Assembly: GCF_000711875.1 (NCBI RefSeq)
Contig: NZ_JONM01000010.1
Location: forward strand, 121,796 to 185,795
Source of the DNA: Andreprevotia chitinilytica DSM 18519
GTDB lineage: Bacteria > Pseudomonadota > Gammaproteobacteria > Burkholderiales > Chitinibacteraceae
DNA length: 64,000 nt
Direction of reading: 5' to 3'
In this document: piece by piece, positions 19,936 to 27,995 of the stretch
Numbering within the stretch: the first letter of the stretch is position 1
Layout of the letters: the number at the start of each line of letters is the position of its first letter
Notes under the pieces: model-generated
Told to the model about the DNA's origin: nothing
Databases searched by the model: none
The model's input: only the letters and a program-made list of their open reading frames with translations
Translations under genes and position numbers: made by a program

Positions 19936-21117
19936 ATGCAGCCTCACATCCCGACATCCTCCCCACGCCACCTGAAAGCCACCATCCACGCCGAGATCAC
20001 GGATATCGCGGCCGAACTATGGAATGCGCTCGCCGGTGATGCGCCGATGTTGCAGCACGCCTTTCTGGCCGCGCTGGAAAACACCGGCTGCGTCGGCAGC
20101 GATACGGGTTGGCGGCCCTGCCATCTGGCACTGTGGGATGGCGATACGCTGGCGGCGGCGATGCCGCTTTACCTCAAGCGTCACTCCTACGGCGAGTATG
20201 TGTTTGATTGGGCGTGGGCACGGGCTTATGCGGAACACGGCCTGGAGTACTACCCGAAACTGCTGTCGGCGATTCCGTTCACCCCAGTGCCCGGCAACCG
20301 GTTGCTGGCACGGGACGACGCATCTCGCGCGGCCTTACTTGATGCCGCAATCGAATTGGCGCAGGAAAACGACACCAGCAGCTTTCACCTGCTATTCCAT
20401 CCGGAAAGCGATATCGACCTGATCGAATCACGTGGGCTGTTGCTGCGGCAGCAGGTGCAATTTCACTGGATCAATCAAGGCTGGCCCGATTTCGACGCCT
20501 TTCTGGCCGCGCTGCAGCGCGACAAGCGCAAGAAAATCCGCCAGGAGCGCAACAAACTCACCGACATCCAGATCGTGCGCAAACGTGGCGACGACATCAG
20601 CGCGGCGGACTGGGCGTTCTTCAATCGCTGCTATGCCAACACCTATCACGAGCATCGTTCGTCGCCCTATTTGAACGAAGCGTTTTTCCAGCAACTGGGC
20701 GAGGCCATGCCGCAGGCCTGCCTACTGATCATGGCCTACCGCAATGGCGAGCCGCTGGCGTGCGCGTTCAATCTGGTCGGGCCGGATCGGCTGTATGGGC
20801 GCTATTGGGGGGCCGATTGGTCAGCCGGTGGCGGTGGCTTCGTACCCGGATTGCATTTCGAGCTGTGCTACTACCAGGGCATCGAGTTCGCCATCGAGCA
20901 AGGCATTGCGGTGTTTGAAGGCGGTGCGCAGGGCGAACACAAGCAGGCACGGGGCTTTTCGCCCGAGATGACCTACTCGGCCCATTGGCTGGCCCACCCC
21001 GGTTTTGCACGGGCGGTGGGGGATTACCTCGACCGCGAATCAACAGCGATCAACGAATACAACGAAACGCTGCTCGCCCACGAAGCCTTTAAGGCAACAA
21101 AAAACCCCGACCAATGA
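19936..21117 (+). CDS. GNAT superfamily acyltransferase of the COG3146 / DUF482 group
   Basis: A 393-residue cytoplasmic protein. It belongs to the 'peptidogalycan biosynthesis' or DUF482 family, with two GNAT-like folds in tandem as in FemAB proteins. Family text is visible: MPLYLKRHSYGEYVFDWAWA, RDKRKKIRQERNKL, FNRCYANTYHEHRSSPYLNEAFF and, at the end, FEGGAQGEHKQARGFSPEMTYSAHW. The start at 19936 (MQPHIPTS) was preferred over 19882, which would begin inside the terminator's T-run. The family's true reaction is not established. The stop codon overlaps the grxD terminator region. Confidence 0.9.
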   Translation: MQPHIPTSSPRHLKATIHAEITDIAAELWNALAGDAPMLQHAFLAALENTGCVGSDTGWRPCHLALWDGDTLAAAMPLYLKRHSYGEYVFDWAWARAYAEHGLEYYPKLLSAIPFTPVPGNRLLARDDASRAALLDAAIELAQENDTSSFHLLFHPESDIDLIESRGLLLRQQVQFHWINQGWPDFDAFLAALQRDKRKKIRQERNKLTDIQIVRKRGDDISAADWAFFNRCYANTYHEHRSSPYLNEAFFQQLGEAMPQACLLIMAYRNGEPLACAFNLVGPDRLYGRYWGADWSAGGGGFVPGLHFELCYYQGIEFAIEQGIAVFEGGAQGEHKQARGFSPEMTYSAHWLAHPGFARAVGDYLDRESTAINEYNETLLAHEAFKATKNPDQ

Positions 21118-21132
21118 GATCGGGGTTTGGGG
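21098..21132 (-). terminator. Terminator after grxD, shared with the COG3146 gene
   Basis: AAACCCCGA and TCGGGGTTT form a nine-base stem around a short loop. The minus-strand side ends in TTTTTTG, so it mainly serves grxD. The hairpin lies across the last codons of the convergent COG3146 gene. Confidence 0.85.
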
Positions 21133-21153
21133 TCTGGCTGACACCGGAGGCGC

Positions 21154-21483
21154 TTAAGCCGCCTTGGTGAACTCTTCCACCAGCTTCTGCAGCTCGCCGC
21201 TGGCATACAGCTCTTTCATGATGTCCGAACCGCCGACGAACTCGCCCTTGATATAGAGCTGCGGAATCGTCGGCCAGTTGGCGTAGTCCTTGATGCCCTG
21301 GCGGATATCCGGATCGGCCAGCACGTTGACGGCAGCGAACGGCACACCCACGTTCTTCAGCAGTTGCACTGCACCGGCGGAGAAGCCGCATTGCGGGAAG
21401 GTCGGGGTTCCCTTCATGAACAAGGCCACCGGATTTTCGGTGACGATCTGGTGGATTTCCTGTTGGATGTTGCGTTCGCTCAT
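21154..21483 (-). CDS. grxD: Monothiol glutaredoxin, Grx4 type
   Basis: A 109-residue monothiol glutaredoxin. The active site is CGFS (cysteine at residue 32) within FMKGTPTFPQCGFSAGAVQ, and the glutathione-binding sites are seen as WPTIPQLYIKGEFVGGSDIM. Proteins of this class bind a [2Fe-2S] cluster as dimers or with BolA proteins and help deliver clusters. A BolA-family gene is at 11315. Upstream is a good match to the IscR type 1 site (21500-21524), suggesting control by Fe-S status. Confidence 0.97.
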   Translation of the reverse strand: MSERNIQQEIHQIVTENPVALFMKGTPTFPQCGFSAGAVQLLKNVGVPFAAVNVLADPDIRQGIKDYANWPTIPQLYIKGEFVGGSDIMKELYASGELQKLVEEFTKAA

Positions 21484-21499
21484 GGGGTGAAGTCTCGAA

Positions 21500-21524
21500 T
21501 TAACCGATTAAATTAGTCGGATAT
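21500..21524 (-). promoter_or_regulatory. IscR type 1-like operator upstream of grxD
   Basis: The 25 bases read on the minus strand have the core CCGACTAATTTAATCGG flanked by ATAT and TTAA. I count 21 of 25 positions agreeing with the consensus ATASYYGACTRWWWYAGTCRRSTAT as I recall it. The site ends 17 bases before the grxD start codon, so it lies in the promoter or leader. That IscR is the protein bound is an inference; no iscR gene is in the window. Confidence 0.55.
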
Positions 21525-21604
21525 TGTAACGGTGAGTTCCCCGCGCCGACAAGGCGCGCTCAATCAGGTTCCGACAAGGCGTCTCGACCACCGTCACGTA
21601 GCGG

Positions 21605-22753
21605 CTATAGCAGCGCATGCAAGCCCTGATAGCCAACATACAACCCCACCAGCAAGATCAGCGCGCTAGAGAAATACGGTGCCTTGCGGGCGAACTCGCC
21701 AAAGCCGGACCAGCGCTTGGCAGCATGCCGCATGCCGATTGCCGCGATCACGCCAGACATCACCATCGTCAGCGCCAAGCCGATGCTGAAACCCAGCACC
21801 AGTGTCGCGCCTAGCGTGACCTTCTTCAGCTGCAGGCACAGCAGCAACACCGTAATCGCCGCCGGGCAAGGAATCAGCCCACCGGTCAGGCCGAACACGA
21901 CGATCTGCCCGGTTGTCACGTCACGGTTGGCAAAGCGACGGCGGATATCGTTGGCGTGGGCCAGTTCGTGCGGGTCCTGATAGCCGGGCGCGGTCAGATC
22001 GAGGCCGGCGTAATCCGTCACCGCGTGGGCATGGCCGTGTTCGGTGTATTCGACGTCGTAATCATGGGTGTGATCGCCATGACCAAGTTTGAGCCGGGCG
22101 ATGAATTCGTGCGGCTCGGGGATTTCCTCGACCGACTCCAGAAAGCCATCGCGCTGAACGAAAGTGAAGCTTTGCCGCACGCCACCGGCGCGTTCGGTTT
22201 CCACGGCAACGGATGCCGGCGACCATGCCATCGGGCGCGCACCCTCCTCGGCATACAAGCGAAAGCGCGGCGGCACGCCGTTTTCGAACACTTCCATGCG
22301 CAACAGGCCGTGGCCGGTGTCGATCCACTTGGTTTCATCTTCGTGATGATGATCATGGCCGTGGTCATGCCCATGTGAATGACCGTGTTCATGCTGGTGG
22401 CGAGCCCGTTCCTCCCGCCACGTGCGCCACATCATCCATGTGGCTACACCAATGATCAGCACCGCCGATGCGACCTGGAAATACGGCTCGGTCGCCTCGG
22501 CATTCAGGTGGCCGCCGAAATACAAACCAGCCATCGCCACCGCCCAGACTACCGCCGTGTGCGATAACGTGGCCGACAGACCAAGCAGCACCGCCTGACC
22601 CACCGTGCCCCGCACGGCCACGATGAAGGCCGCCATCATGGTCTTGGAATGGCCCGGTTCCAGCCCGTGCAATGCGCCAAGCAGAATGGCGCTGGGGATG
22701 AACATCCAGATGTTGCTGGCGCCCTGCTGCAGCAACGCGGAAATATCGGTCAT
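21605..22753 (-). CDS. rcnA: Nickel/cobalt efflux protein, RcnA/NicO family
   Basis: A 382-residue inner-membrane exporter. The N-terminal region is a helix pair with ALHGLEPGHSKTMMAAFIVA, a hallmark of the NicO/RcnA family. A His/Asp-rich loop follows (HQHEHGHSHGHDHGHDHHHE, about residues 118-140) and would bind metal. A roughly 130-residue soluble insert comes next, then the second block GLTGGLIPCPAAITVLLL. It is longer than E. coli RcnA (274 residues) because of this insert. Its repressor lies 11 bases upstream in the same transcript. Confidence 0.93.
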   Translation of the reverse strand: MTDISALLQQGASNIWMFIPSAILLGALHGLEPGHSKTMMAAFIVAVRGTVGQAVLLGLSATLSHTAVVWAVAMAGLYFGGHLNAEATEPYFQVASAVLIIGVATWMMWRTWREERARHQHEHGHSHGHDHGHDHHHEDETKWIDTGHGLLRMEVFENGVPPRFRLYAEEGARPMAWSPASVAVETERAGGVRQSFTFVQRDGFLESVEEIPEPHEFIARLKLGHGDHTHDYDVEYTEHGHAHAVTDYAGLDLTAPGYQDPHELAHANDIRRRFANRDVTTGQIVVFGLTGGLIPCPAAITVLLLCLQLKKVTLGATLVLGFSIGLALTMVMSGVIAAIGMRHAAKRWSGFGEFARKAPYFSSALILLVGLYVGYQGLHALL

Positions 22754-22764
22754 CGGAATGACTC

Positions 22765-23031
22765 CTAAAGGTATTTGGTGATGGCCTTGAACTCGCGCAC
22801 TGCGGCAGCGTTATCGCCCCCCTCCTCAACCGCATGGTCAAGGCAATGATCGATATGGTCGTGCACCAAGGTTTTCTTGGCGTTGGTGATGGCTTTTTCC
22901 ACCGCCTGCAATTGCTGGGCAACTTCCAGGCAACCCCGGCCTGTTTCCAGCATCTCGATGATGCTTTTGAGATGCCCGTCAGCCCGCTTGAGCCGCTTGA
23001 TGATGTCCGGATGGCTTGTGTGAGCGCTCAT
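22765..23031 (-). CDS. Metal-sensing repressor of the CsoR/RcnR family (NreA-like)
   Basis: An 88-residue all-helical repressor. The DUF156 core is clear: HPDIIKRLKRADGHLKSIIEML, then a conserved cysteine in GRGCLEVAQQLQAVEKAI and HDHIDHCLDHAV with candidate metal-binding His and Cys. This set of ligands is expected for Ni/Co sensors; the closest remembered relatives are NreA/NcrB-type proteins. A TTG at 23040 would add three residues, but the ATG at 23031 has AAGG at a good distance. It is the first gene of the operon and probably represses itself and rcnA through the palindrome at 23041-23062. Confidence 0.9.
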   Translation of the reverse strand: MSAHTSHPDIIKRLKRADGHLKSIIEMLETGRGCLEVAQQLQAVEKAITNAKKTLVHDHIDHCLDHAVEEGGDNAAAVREFKAITKYL

Positions 23032-23040
23032 AACCTTCAA

Positions 23041-23062
23041 ATCCTATCCTGGGGGATAGGAT
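23041..23062. promoter_or_regulatory. Operator palindrome of the nickel/cobalt efflux operon
   Basis: A perfect nine-base inverted repeat, ATCCTATCC-TGGG-GGATAGGAT, lies ten bases upstream of the repressor start codon. A G-tract at the centre flanked by an inverted repeat is the known pattern of RcnR/CsoR-family operators. It would overlap the transcription start or leader, suited to self-repression. Confidence 0.8.
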
Positions 23063-23148
23063 AATAACACGGAATATGCCGCCCGCATCGATGCCGAAGC
23101 ATTGACGACCAGTTGCGCTGATTGTGCTGCCCGTTCGTGATGGCCCGG

Positions 23149-23961
23149 TTACAGGCCGCCCCACTGACCACCTGTCACCCGATCCAGTCCGGCCAAATCC
23201 GGCCAGGTCTCGACGGCGAGGAATCCGGCCTTGGCCAACAGCGCCCGGCTCGCCTCCCCCTGATCGAAGCCGTGCTCGAACAACAGCCAGCCATTCGCCA
23301 CCAGATGCGCGGCTGCACCCGCCACGATGCGGCGGATATGCGCCAAGCCGTCTGCCTCATCAGTCAGCGCGCCACGCGGCTCGAAGCGCAGGTCGCCCTG
23401 CGCCAGATGCGGGTCGTGTTGCTCGATATACGGCGGGTTGGAGACGATCAGCTCGAACGTGTCACCCGCCAGCGCGGCAAACCAGTCGGATTCGAGCATG
23501 CGTACTTCGGCTGCCAATTGCTGCGCGTTGGATCGCGCAACTTCCAACGCCGCGACGGAAACATCAACCGCGCTCACCGCCAGATCTGGCCGCTCCAGTT
23601 TGAGCGTGACCGGGATACAGCCCGAACCCGTGCCCAGATCGACCACGCGTGCATTGGCCGGTGCGCGTTGCAGCGCCAGCTCGATCAGCAATTCGGTTTC
23701 AGGACGGGGAATCAAGACGGCCGGATTCACGGCGAATTCACGGCCATAGAACTCACGCGAACCGACCAGATACGCCACCGGTTCGCCTGTCAGCCGACGG
23801 GCGGCAAGCACTTTGAATGCAGCCACAAGCGCCGGGTCGGCCTTGTCCTGCGCATGGGCGATCAGCCACGCGCGGCCATGGCCGGACACATGTGCAAACA
23901 AGGCTTGCGCATCAATGCGGGCAAGGCCGCTGGCACGAAGGAGATGCTGGTAAGTCGGCAT
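23149..23961 (-). CDS. prmC: Release factor glutamine N5-methyltransferase
   Basis: A 270-residue PrmC (HemK). It methylates the glutamine of the GGQ motif in peptide-chain release factors RF1 and RF2 using S-adenosylmethionine. The catalytic NPPY is at residues 175-178 (LIVSNPPYIEQHDPHL), and the SAM-binding loop is VVDLGTGSGCIPV. The N-terminal helical domain carries VAYLVGSREFYGREF. The usual neighbour prfA is not in the window. The gene stands alone between the Ni/Co efflux operon and an EAL gene. Confidence 0.97.
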   Translation of the reverse strand: MPTYQHLLRASGLARIDAQALFAHVSGHGRAWLIAHAQDKADPALVAAFKVLAARRLTGEPVAYLVGSREFYGREFAVNPAVLIPRPETELLIELALQRAPANARVVDLGTGSGCIPVTLKLERPDLAVSAVDVSVAALEVARSNAQQLAAEVRMLESDWFAALAGDTFELIVSNPPYIEQHDPHLAQGDLRFEPRGALTDEADGLAHIRRIVAGAAAHLVANGWLLFEHGFDQGEASRALLAKAGFLAVETWPDLAGLDRVTGGQWGGL

Positions 23962-24038
23962 GGCCGGCAGTCTACCAGCCAGTATGTGAATTATTTAGAA
24001 CGTTGGAGGACGTCGGCAGAGTCGGGCGGACCGGCGGC

Positions 24039-24782
24039 TCAGGGGTGAACCGTATGGAAACACTCGCGGAAGAAATAGCCCTGCACATAATCGACGCCCA
24101 GCGCGACCGCTTCGGTCCATTGCTCGGCGGTCTCGACGCCTTCGAGGATGGTCGACTGCCCATGATCGCGGGCGAAGCGCATCAGCGTAGCGAGCAGCTT
24201 GCGGTAGCCGGGGCTTTGCCAGTGATCCCACCAGTGCCGGTCGAACTTGAGGTAATCCATGTGCAGCAGCACCGGCAAAGACAACATGGAGGCTGGCGCG
24301 CCGATGTCATCCAGCGCCAGGCCAACGTTGCGCTCGGCGAAGGTGCTCGCCATCGCCAGGCTTTTCTCGGCATCGCAAAACGAGGCGTTTTCGATGATCT
24401 CGACCGTCACATTCGGACGCTCGCTCATCATCTCGACCAGCGCGTGCTCGCCACTATCGCTCGCGCCAAGGTGGAAGGTATCCGGATCGAGATTGATGAA
24501 TAGCTCACCTGACGGCGCTTCATCCAGCTGCATGCGCTTGAGCAAGTGCTCGACCTGATACAGCGCCAGCGGGTGGGATTCCAGCGCATCGAACACCGTC
24601 TGCGGCGGCACGGCCCCGCCGTCGGCCGCATAGAACCGCGCCAGCGCCTCATAGCCGAACGCCTCGCCGCTTTTCACTTGGACGATAGGTTGGTACTCGA
24701 CACCAAAACGACGGCTGTGCAGCAGTTCGATCAAAGAGGCGGGGGATAGCATCCGATGGGCCGGCGAGGATGTTTTTGTCAT
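24039..24782 (-). CDS. EAL-domain protein, candidate cyclic-di-GMP phosphodiesterase
   Basis: A 247-residue protein made of a single EAL domain with no sensory, membrane or GGDEF part. The EAL motif is intact at residues 45-47 (YEALARF). Other catalytic positions look present: FINLDP (Asn), VEIIEN (Glu), LALDD (two Asp), YLKFD (Lys), ILEGVET (Glu) and VQGYFF (Gln). Loop 6 reads DDIGAP where active enzymes usually have DDFGxG, so activity could be weakened. It would cleave cyclic-di-GMP in the cytoplasm. A PilZ-type receptor is encoded at 61448. Confidence 0.92.
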   Translation of the reverse strand: MTKTSSPAHRMLSPASLIELLHSRRFGVEYQPIVQVKSGEAFGYEALARFYAADGGAVPPQTVFDALESHPLALYQVEHLLKRMQLDEAPSGELFINLDPDTFHLGASDSGEHALVEMMSERPNVTVEIIENASFCDAEKSLAMASTFAERNVGLALDDIGAPASMLSLPVLLHMDYLKFDRHWWDHWQSPGYRKLLATLMRFARDHGQSTILEGVETAEQWTEAVALGVDYVQGYFFRECFHTVHP

Positions 24783-24949
24783 TTTCGGCTGATGCTACCT
24801 GATCGGTGGCGGGCATCGGCATACGGGTAAGCACTTATGGAGCCGCAGTTTGTCACACTTCCGCCGTTCCGTCGGCTGGCGATTGCTCCTCACCCTGAAC
24901 CTGCCCGAACAAATACATGCAGATATGCACGCAATGAGGCCGGGGCGTT

Positions 24950-24962
24950 CACTTATATAATC
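24950..24962 (+). promoter_or_regulatory. Minus-10 element of a candidate corA promoter
   Basis: A perfect TATAAT (24956-24961) lies 60 bases before the corA start. The bases expected for the minus-35 box (about 24933-24938) are a poor match to TTGACA, so the call rests on the minus-10 alone. Confidence 0.4.
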
Positions 24963-25020
24963 GCGCGGCCCTGGCCTTTGCCGTCATCCATTCACCCCAT
25001 CAATCCACCCGGAGTCCGCC

Positions 25021-25983
25021 ATGCTCGCCGCCTTTCAGCTCGCCCACGGCCGTCTGGTCCAGTTTCCGGTGGAAACACCCGCCGACCTCGCCCGCCCGGA
25101 AGTCATCTGGGTCGATCTGATCGACCCGAGCGATGACGAACGCACGCTGGTGCAAAGCGTGTTCCGGCTGGCGCTGCCGGATGACCAGGAGCTGGAGGAC
25201 ATCGAGGAATCCGCCCGCTGCTATCAGGACGAAGCCGGCCTGCACCTCAACTCCTGCTTTCTGCACCAGAGCGCCGAGGGCGCGAACAACGTCACCGTGT
25301 CGTTCCATTTGCACGAACGGCGGCTGCTGACGATGCGGCAGGAAGAACTCGCCGTGTTCCGACTCTTCCGCATGCGGGCTCGCGTGCAGACCGGCCTGGT
25401 TGAAAACGCCGAGGACATCCTGCTCTCGATCTACGAAGCCGCCATCGAACACGATGCCGACGTGCTCGAAGGCATCTATAGCGCGTTGGAAAAAGTCAGC
25501 GCCCGCGTGCTGAACCGCGAGACGGAGATGAACGACAAGGCGATGGCCGAAACGGTGGCCGACATCGCGCTGCAGGAAGACGTCAACGGCAAGGTGCGGC
25601 TGGATTTGATGGATACACGCCGCTCTCTGTCCTACCTGCTGCGTTCACGCGTGCTGCAGCGCGAGCAGGAAGGCGATCTACGTGAAATCCTGCGCGATCT
25701 GGAGTCACTGAACAACCACACCGGCTTCCTGTTCGACAAGATCAACTTCCTGATGGACGCGGTGATGGGCCTGATCAACCTGTCGCAAAGCAAGATCATC
25801 AAAATCTTCTCCATCGCCGCCGTGGTGTTCCTGCCGCCGACGATGATCGCCAGCATCTACGGCATGAATTTCGGCCGCATGCCGGAGCTGAGCTGGGAAT
25901 TCGGCTACCCGTTCGCACTGCTGTTGATGGTGCTATCCGGCATCGCGCCGTATTGGTTCTTCAAGAAGAAGGGCTGGTTGTAG
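25021..25983 (+). CDS. corA: CorA family divalent metal transporter
   Basis: A 320-residue CorA-type channel for Mg2+ and related ions. The long N-terminal cytoplasmic funnel domain ends in two membrane helices. The GMN selectivity motif is at residues 281-283 (YGMNFGRMPELSWEFGYPF), and the positively charged tail KKKGWL closes the protein. The N-terminus (LAHGRLVQFPVETPADLARPEVIWVDLIDPSDDE) fits the proteobacterial CorA group. ZntB-type members share the motif; CorA is preferred on overall pattern. Confidence 0.95.
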   Translation: MLAAFQLAHGRLVQFPVETPADLARPEVIWVDLIDPSDDERTLVQSVFRLALPDDQELEDIEESARCYQDEAGLHLNSCFLHQSAEGANNVTVSFHLHERRLLTMRQEELAVFRLFRMRARVQTGLVENAEDILLSIYEAAIEHDADVLEGIYSALEKVSARVLNRETEMNDKAMAETVADIALQEDVNGKVRLDLMDTRRSLSYLLRSRVLQREQEGDLREILRDLESLNNHTGFLFDKINFLMDAVMGLINLSQSKIIKIFSIAAVVFLPPTMIASIYGMNFGRMPELSWEFGYPFALLLMVLSGIAPYWFFKKKGWL

Positions 25984-26015
25984 GGCTCATTCCGCCCCCT
26001 CCTCCAGCTGCATTT

Positions 26016-26046
26016 GTAGCCCGGCCGGCAGAGCCGTCCGGGCTAC
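26016..26046. repeat. Short inverted repeat GTAGCCCGG..CCGGGCTAC
   Basis: Perfect nine-base arms flank a 13-base loop, 33 bases past the corA stop codon. Sequences of this form occur as scattered intergenic repeats in many proteobacteria. It may serve as a terminator for corA, although no T-run follows. Confidence 0.65.
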
Positions 26047-26059
26047 CGAGGCGGCCCGT

Positions 26060-26141
26060 GTAGGATGGGTTGAGCTTGCGATACCCATCGCTCACGTTGA
26101 ACGCAACCGCGTGGGTATCGCTTTCGCTCAACCGATCCTAC
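26060..26141. repeat. Inverted repeat between convergent corA and the efflux gene
   Basis: Arms GTAGGATGGGTTGAGC / GCTCAACCGATCCTAC with inner GATACCC / GGGTATC form a hairpin of about 80 bases. It fills the gap between two convergent genes, ending about 6 bases from the efflux gene's stop codon. It resembles a known widespread intergenic repeat beginning GTAGGATGGGT; only one copy is in this window. Confidence 0.7.
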
Positions 26142-26146
26142 GGTGC

Positions 26147-27745
26147 TCAATGATCCGAAACCGATACCTTCACCGACCCACGCGGCTTGCCCATGAAGGG
26201 CACCAGCAGCAACACCAGCGCAAACAGCAACGCCACGATCCGGAATGCATCGGCAAACGCCAGGGTATTCGCCTCTCTCGACACCAGCGATGACAAATGC
26301 GCCAGCGCCATATGCTGCGCCTCGGCCGCGCTGCCGGCGGTGGGGGTAAAGAACTGCGTCATCGCCGCCATATAATCATCGACCGCCAATCGCCCCCGCT
26401 GCAGCGACTCGACCAACTCCGCGTAATGCGATTTGCCGCGATTGTTCAACATGGTATTGATGGTCGCGATACCGATGGCGCCGCCCAGATTGCGCGTGGT
26501 GTTGAACAGTGCGCTCGCCATCTTCAATTGACTCGGCGGTAGCGAACCCAGCGCCAGCGTCGTTGCCGGCACGATGCAAAACATGCTGGCAAAACCGCGC
26601 AGCGCCTGTGGCCAGAAGAATTGCTCGCCACGCCAATCCGAGCTGACCTGGCTCATGCCATATACCGCCACTGCAAACATCACCAAGCCGATGGCGGTCA
26701 TCAGCCGCAAATCCATTCGCCGCGACAATATCGCTGTCGGCGGCGTCGACAGCACCATGAACACCCCGGCCACGAATACCGCGCTGCCGATCTGCAGGCT
26801 GTTCAGTCCGCCGATTCGGGCGAGGAACAAGGGCAGCATGTAGACGGTGCCGAAGATACCAAACCCGGTCACGAAATTGATCGAGCACGCCATGGCGAAA
26901 GTGCGCGAGCGCAAGGCGTGCAGATCGACGATCGGGTTGGCGTGCTGCAATGCCCGGGCAATGAAAAAAACACCGCTCACTACGGAAACGAGGGTCAGCC
27001 CGCTGATCAACGGATCGTCGAACCAATCCTGCCGCGGGCCTTCCTCCAGCACGTATTCCAGCGAGCCGAGAAACACCGTCAGCAATAGGGCTCCGATCAC
27101 GTCGATGGTGCGCAACAGCCGCAAATCCGGCAGATCGATGCGGCACATGATCGGCACCGCGATCGAGATCACGATTCCCGGCACGATGTTCAGGAAGAAC
27201 AGCCAGTGCCAGGACAACGACTGCGTGACATAGCCACCGATCGTCGGCCCCAGCGTAGGCGCGAGGGTGGACACGATACCCAGAATCGCCGGGATCAGCG
27301 CCTGCTTCTTGCCCTGGAACAGCGCAAAGCCAGTGGCAAACACCGTCGGCACCATCGCCCCGCCGACAAAGCCCTGAATGGCACGGAACACGATCATCGA
27401 TTCGATATTCCACGCCAGCCCGCACGCCATGCTGGCGACGGTAAAAGCGATTGCGGATGCGGTGAACAGCCAGCGGGTGGAGAACGTGCGGCTCAGGTAG
27501 CCGGAGAGCGGAATCATGATGATTTCAGCGATCAGATAGGCCGTTTGCACCCAGGAGATTTCGTCGGCGCTCGCCGCCAGCCCGGCCTGAATCTCATTGA
27601 GCGATGCCGCCACGATTTGCGTATCGAGCAGCGCCATGAACTGACCGAGCGCCATGATCAGAAACAGCATCATTTTCTGGCGGTCGGTCAGCGGATGCGG
27701 CGCGGGCGGATCGTTGCTCTGAGCTTGCGTACCGGGCGGGGACAT
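26147..27745 (-). CDS. DHA2-family multidrug efflux protein (EmrB/QacA type)
   Basis: A 532-residue major-facilitator transporter with about 14 membrane segments, the number that marks DHA2 drug:H+ antiporters. Motif D1 is seen early as FMALLDTQIVAASLNEI, motif A as LSGYLSRTFSTRWLF, and motif C-like glycines as GGAMVPTVFATGFALF. The protein lacks an adjacent EmrA-type membrane fusion partner. A divergent TetR gene lies upstream, with a hydrolase remnant between them, and a palindrome at 27774-27801 is close to the start. The substrate is unknown. Confidence 0.93.
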   Translation of the reverse strand: MSPPGTQAQSNDPPAPHPLTDRQKMMLFLIMALGQFMALLDTQIVAASLNEIQAGLAASADEISWVQTAYLIAEIIMIPLSGYLSRTFSTRWLFTASAIAFTVASMACGLAWNIESMIVFRAIQGFVGGAMVPTVFATGFALFQGKKQALIPAILGIVSTLAPTLGPTIGGYVTQSLSWHWLFFLNIVPGIVISIAVPIMCRIDLPDLRLLRTIDVIGALLLTVFLGSLEYVLEEGPRQDWFDDPLISGLTLVSVVSGVFFIARALQHANPIVDLHALRSRTFAMACSINFVTGFGIFGTVYMLPLFLARIGGLNSLQIGSAVFVAGVFMVLSTPPTAILSRRMDLRLMTAIGLVMFAVAVYGMSQVSSDWRGEQFFWPQALRGFASMFCIVPATTLALGSLPPSQLKMASALFNTTRNLGGAIGIATINTMLNNRGKSHYAELVESLQRGRLAVDDYMAAMTQFFTPTAGSAAEAQHMALAHLSSLVSREANTLAFADAFRIVALLFALVLLLVPFMGKPRGSVKVSVSDH

Positions 27746-27773
27746 GGCGGATGCATCCTTGTGGTTTCATTGC

Positions 27774-27801
27774 ATGATGGACATAATATGATAGTCATCA
27801 T
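27774..27801. promoter_or_regulatory. Palindrome upstream of the efflux gene, candidate TetR operator
   Basis: ATGATGGAC and GTCATCAT form an imperfect inverted repeat around an AT-rich centre (ATAATATGATA). It lies about 30 bases before the efflux gene start. TetR-family proteins bind such sites, and one is encoded at 27996, but the hydrolase remnant between them means the pairing is uncertain. Confidence 0.5.
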
Positions 27802-27845
27802 TTAAATGAAAACACCATGCCTTCCTTCGAGCGTCTTCCCCATAG

Positions 27846-27986
27846 CCACCAGCCACGGCGGCTTGGCATGGTGCGGAAATGCTGGAAGTGGCCGGTCTGG
27901 GCCATCGCCGGTTGATTGCGGATAATGGCGTCATCGCCGCCGCCGTCGCATATGTCTGCGCTACGGCCAGATCGCCCAAGGATTAG
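27846..27986 (+). pseudogene. C-terminal remnant of an alpha/beta hydrolase
   Basis: A 46-codon open stretch between stop codons, without a start, translates to a typical alpha/beta-hydrolase end. It contains the catalytic-histidine region GAEMLEVAGLGHRRLIADNG and then VIAAAVAYV. The stop is nine bases before the tetR start, so a complete hydrolase gene once stood in front of tetR as an operon. Everything before this tail is gone, replaced by the efflux gene side. Confidence 0.7.
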
Positions 27987-27995
27987 GAACAGAAC

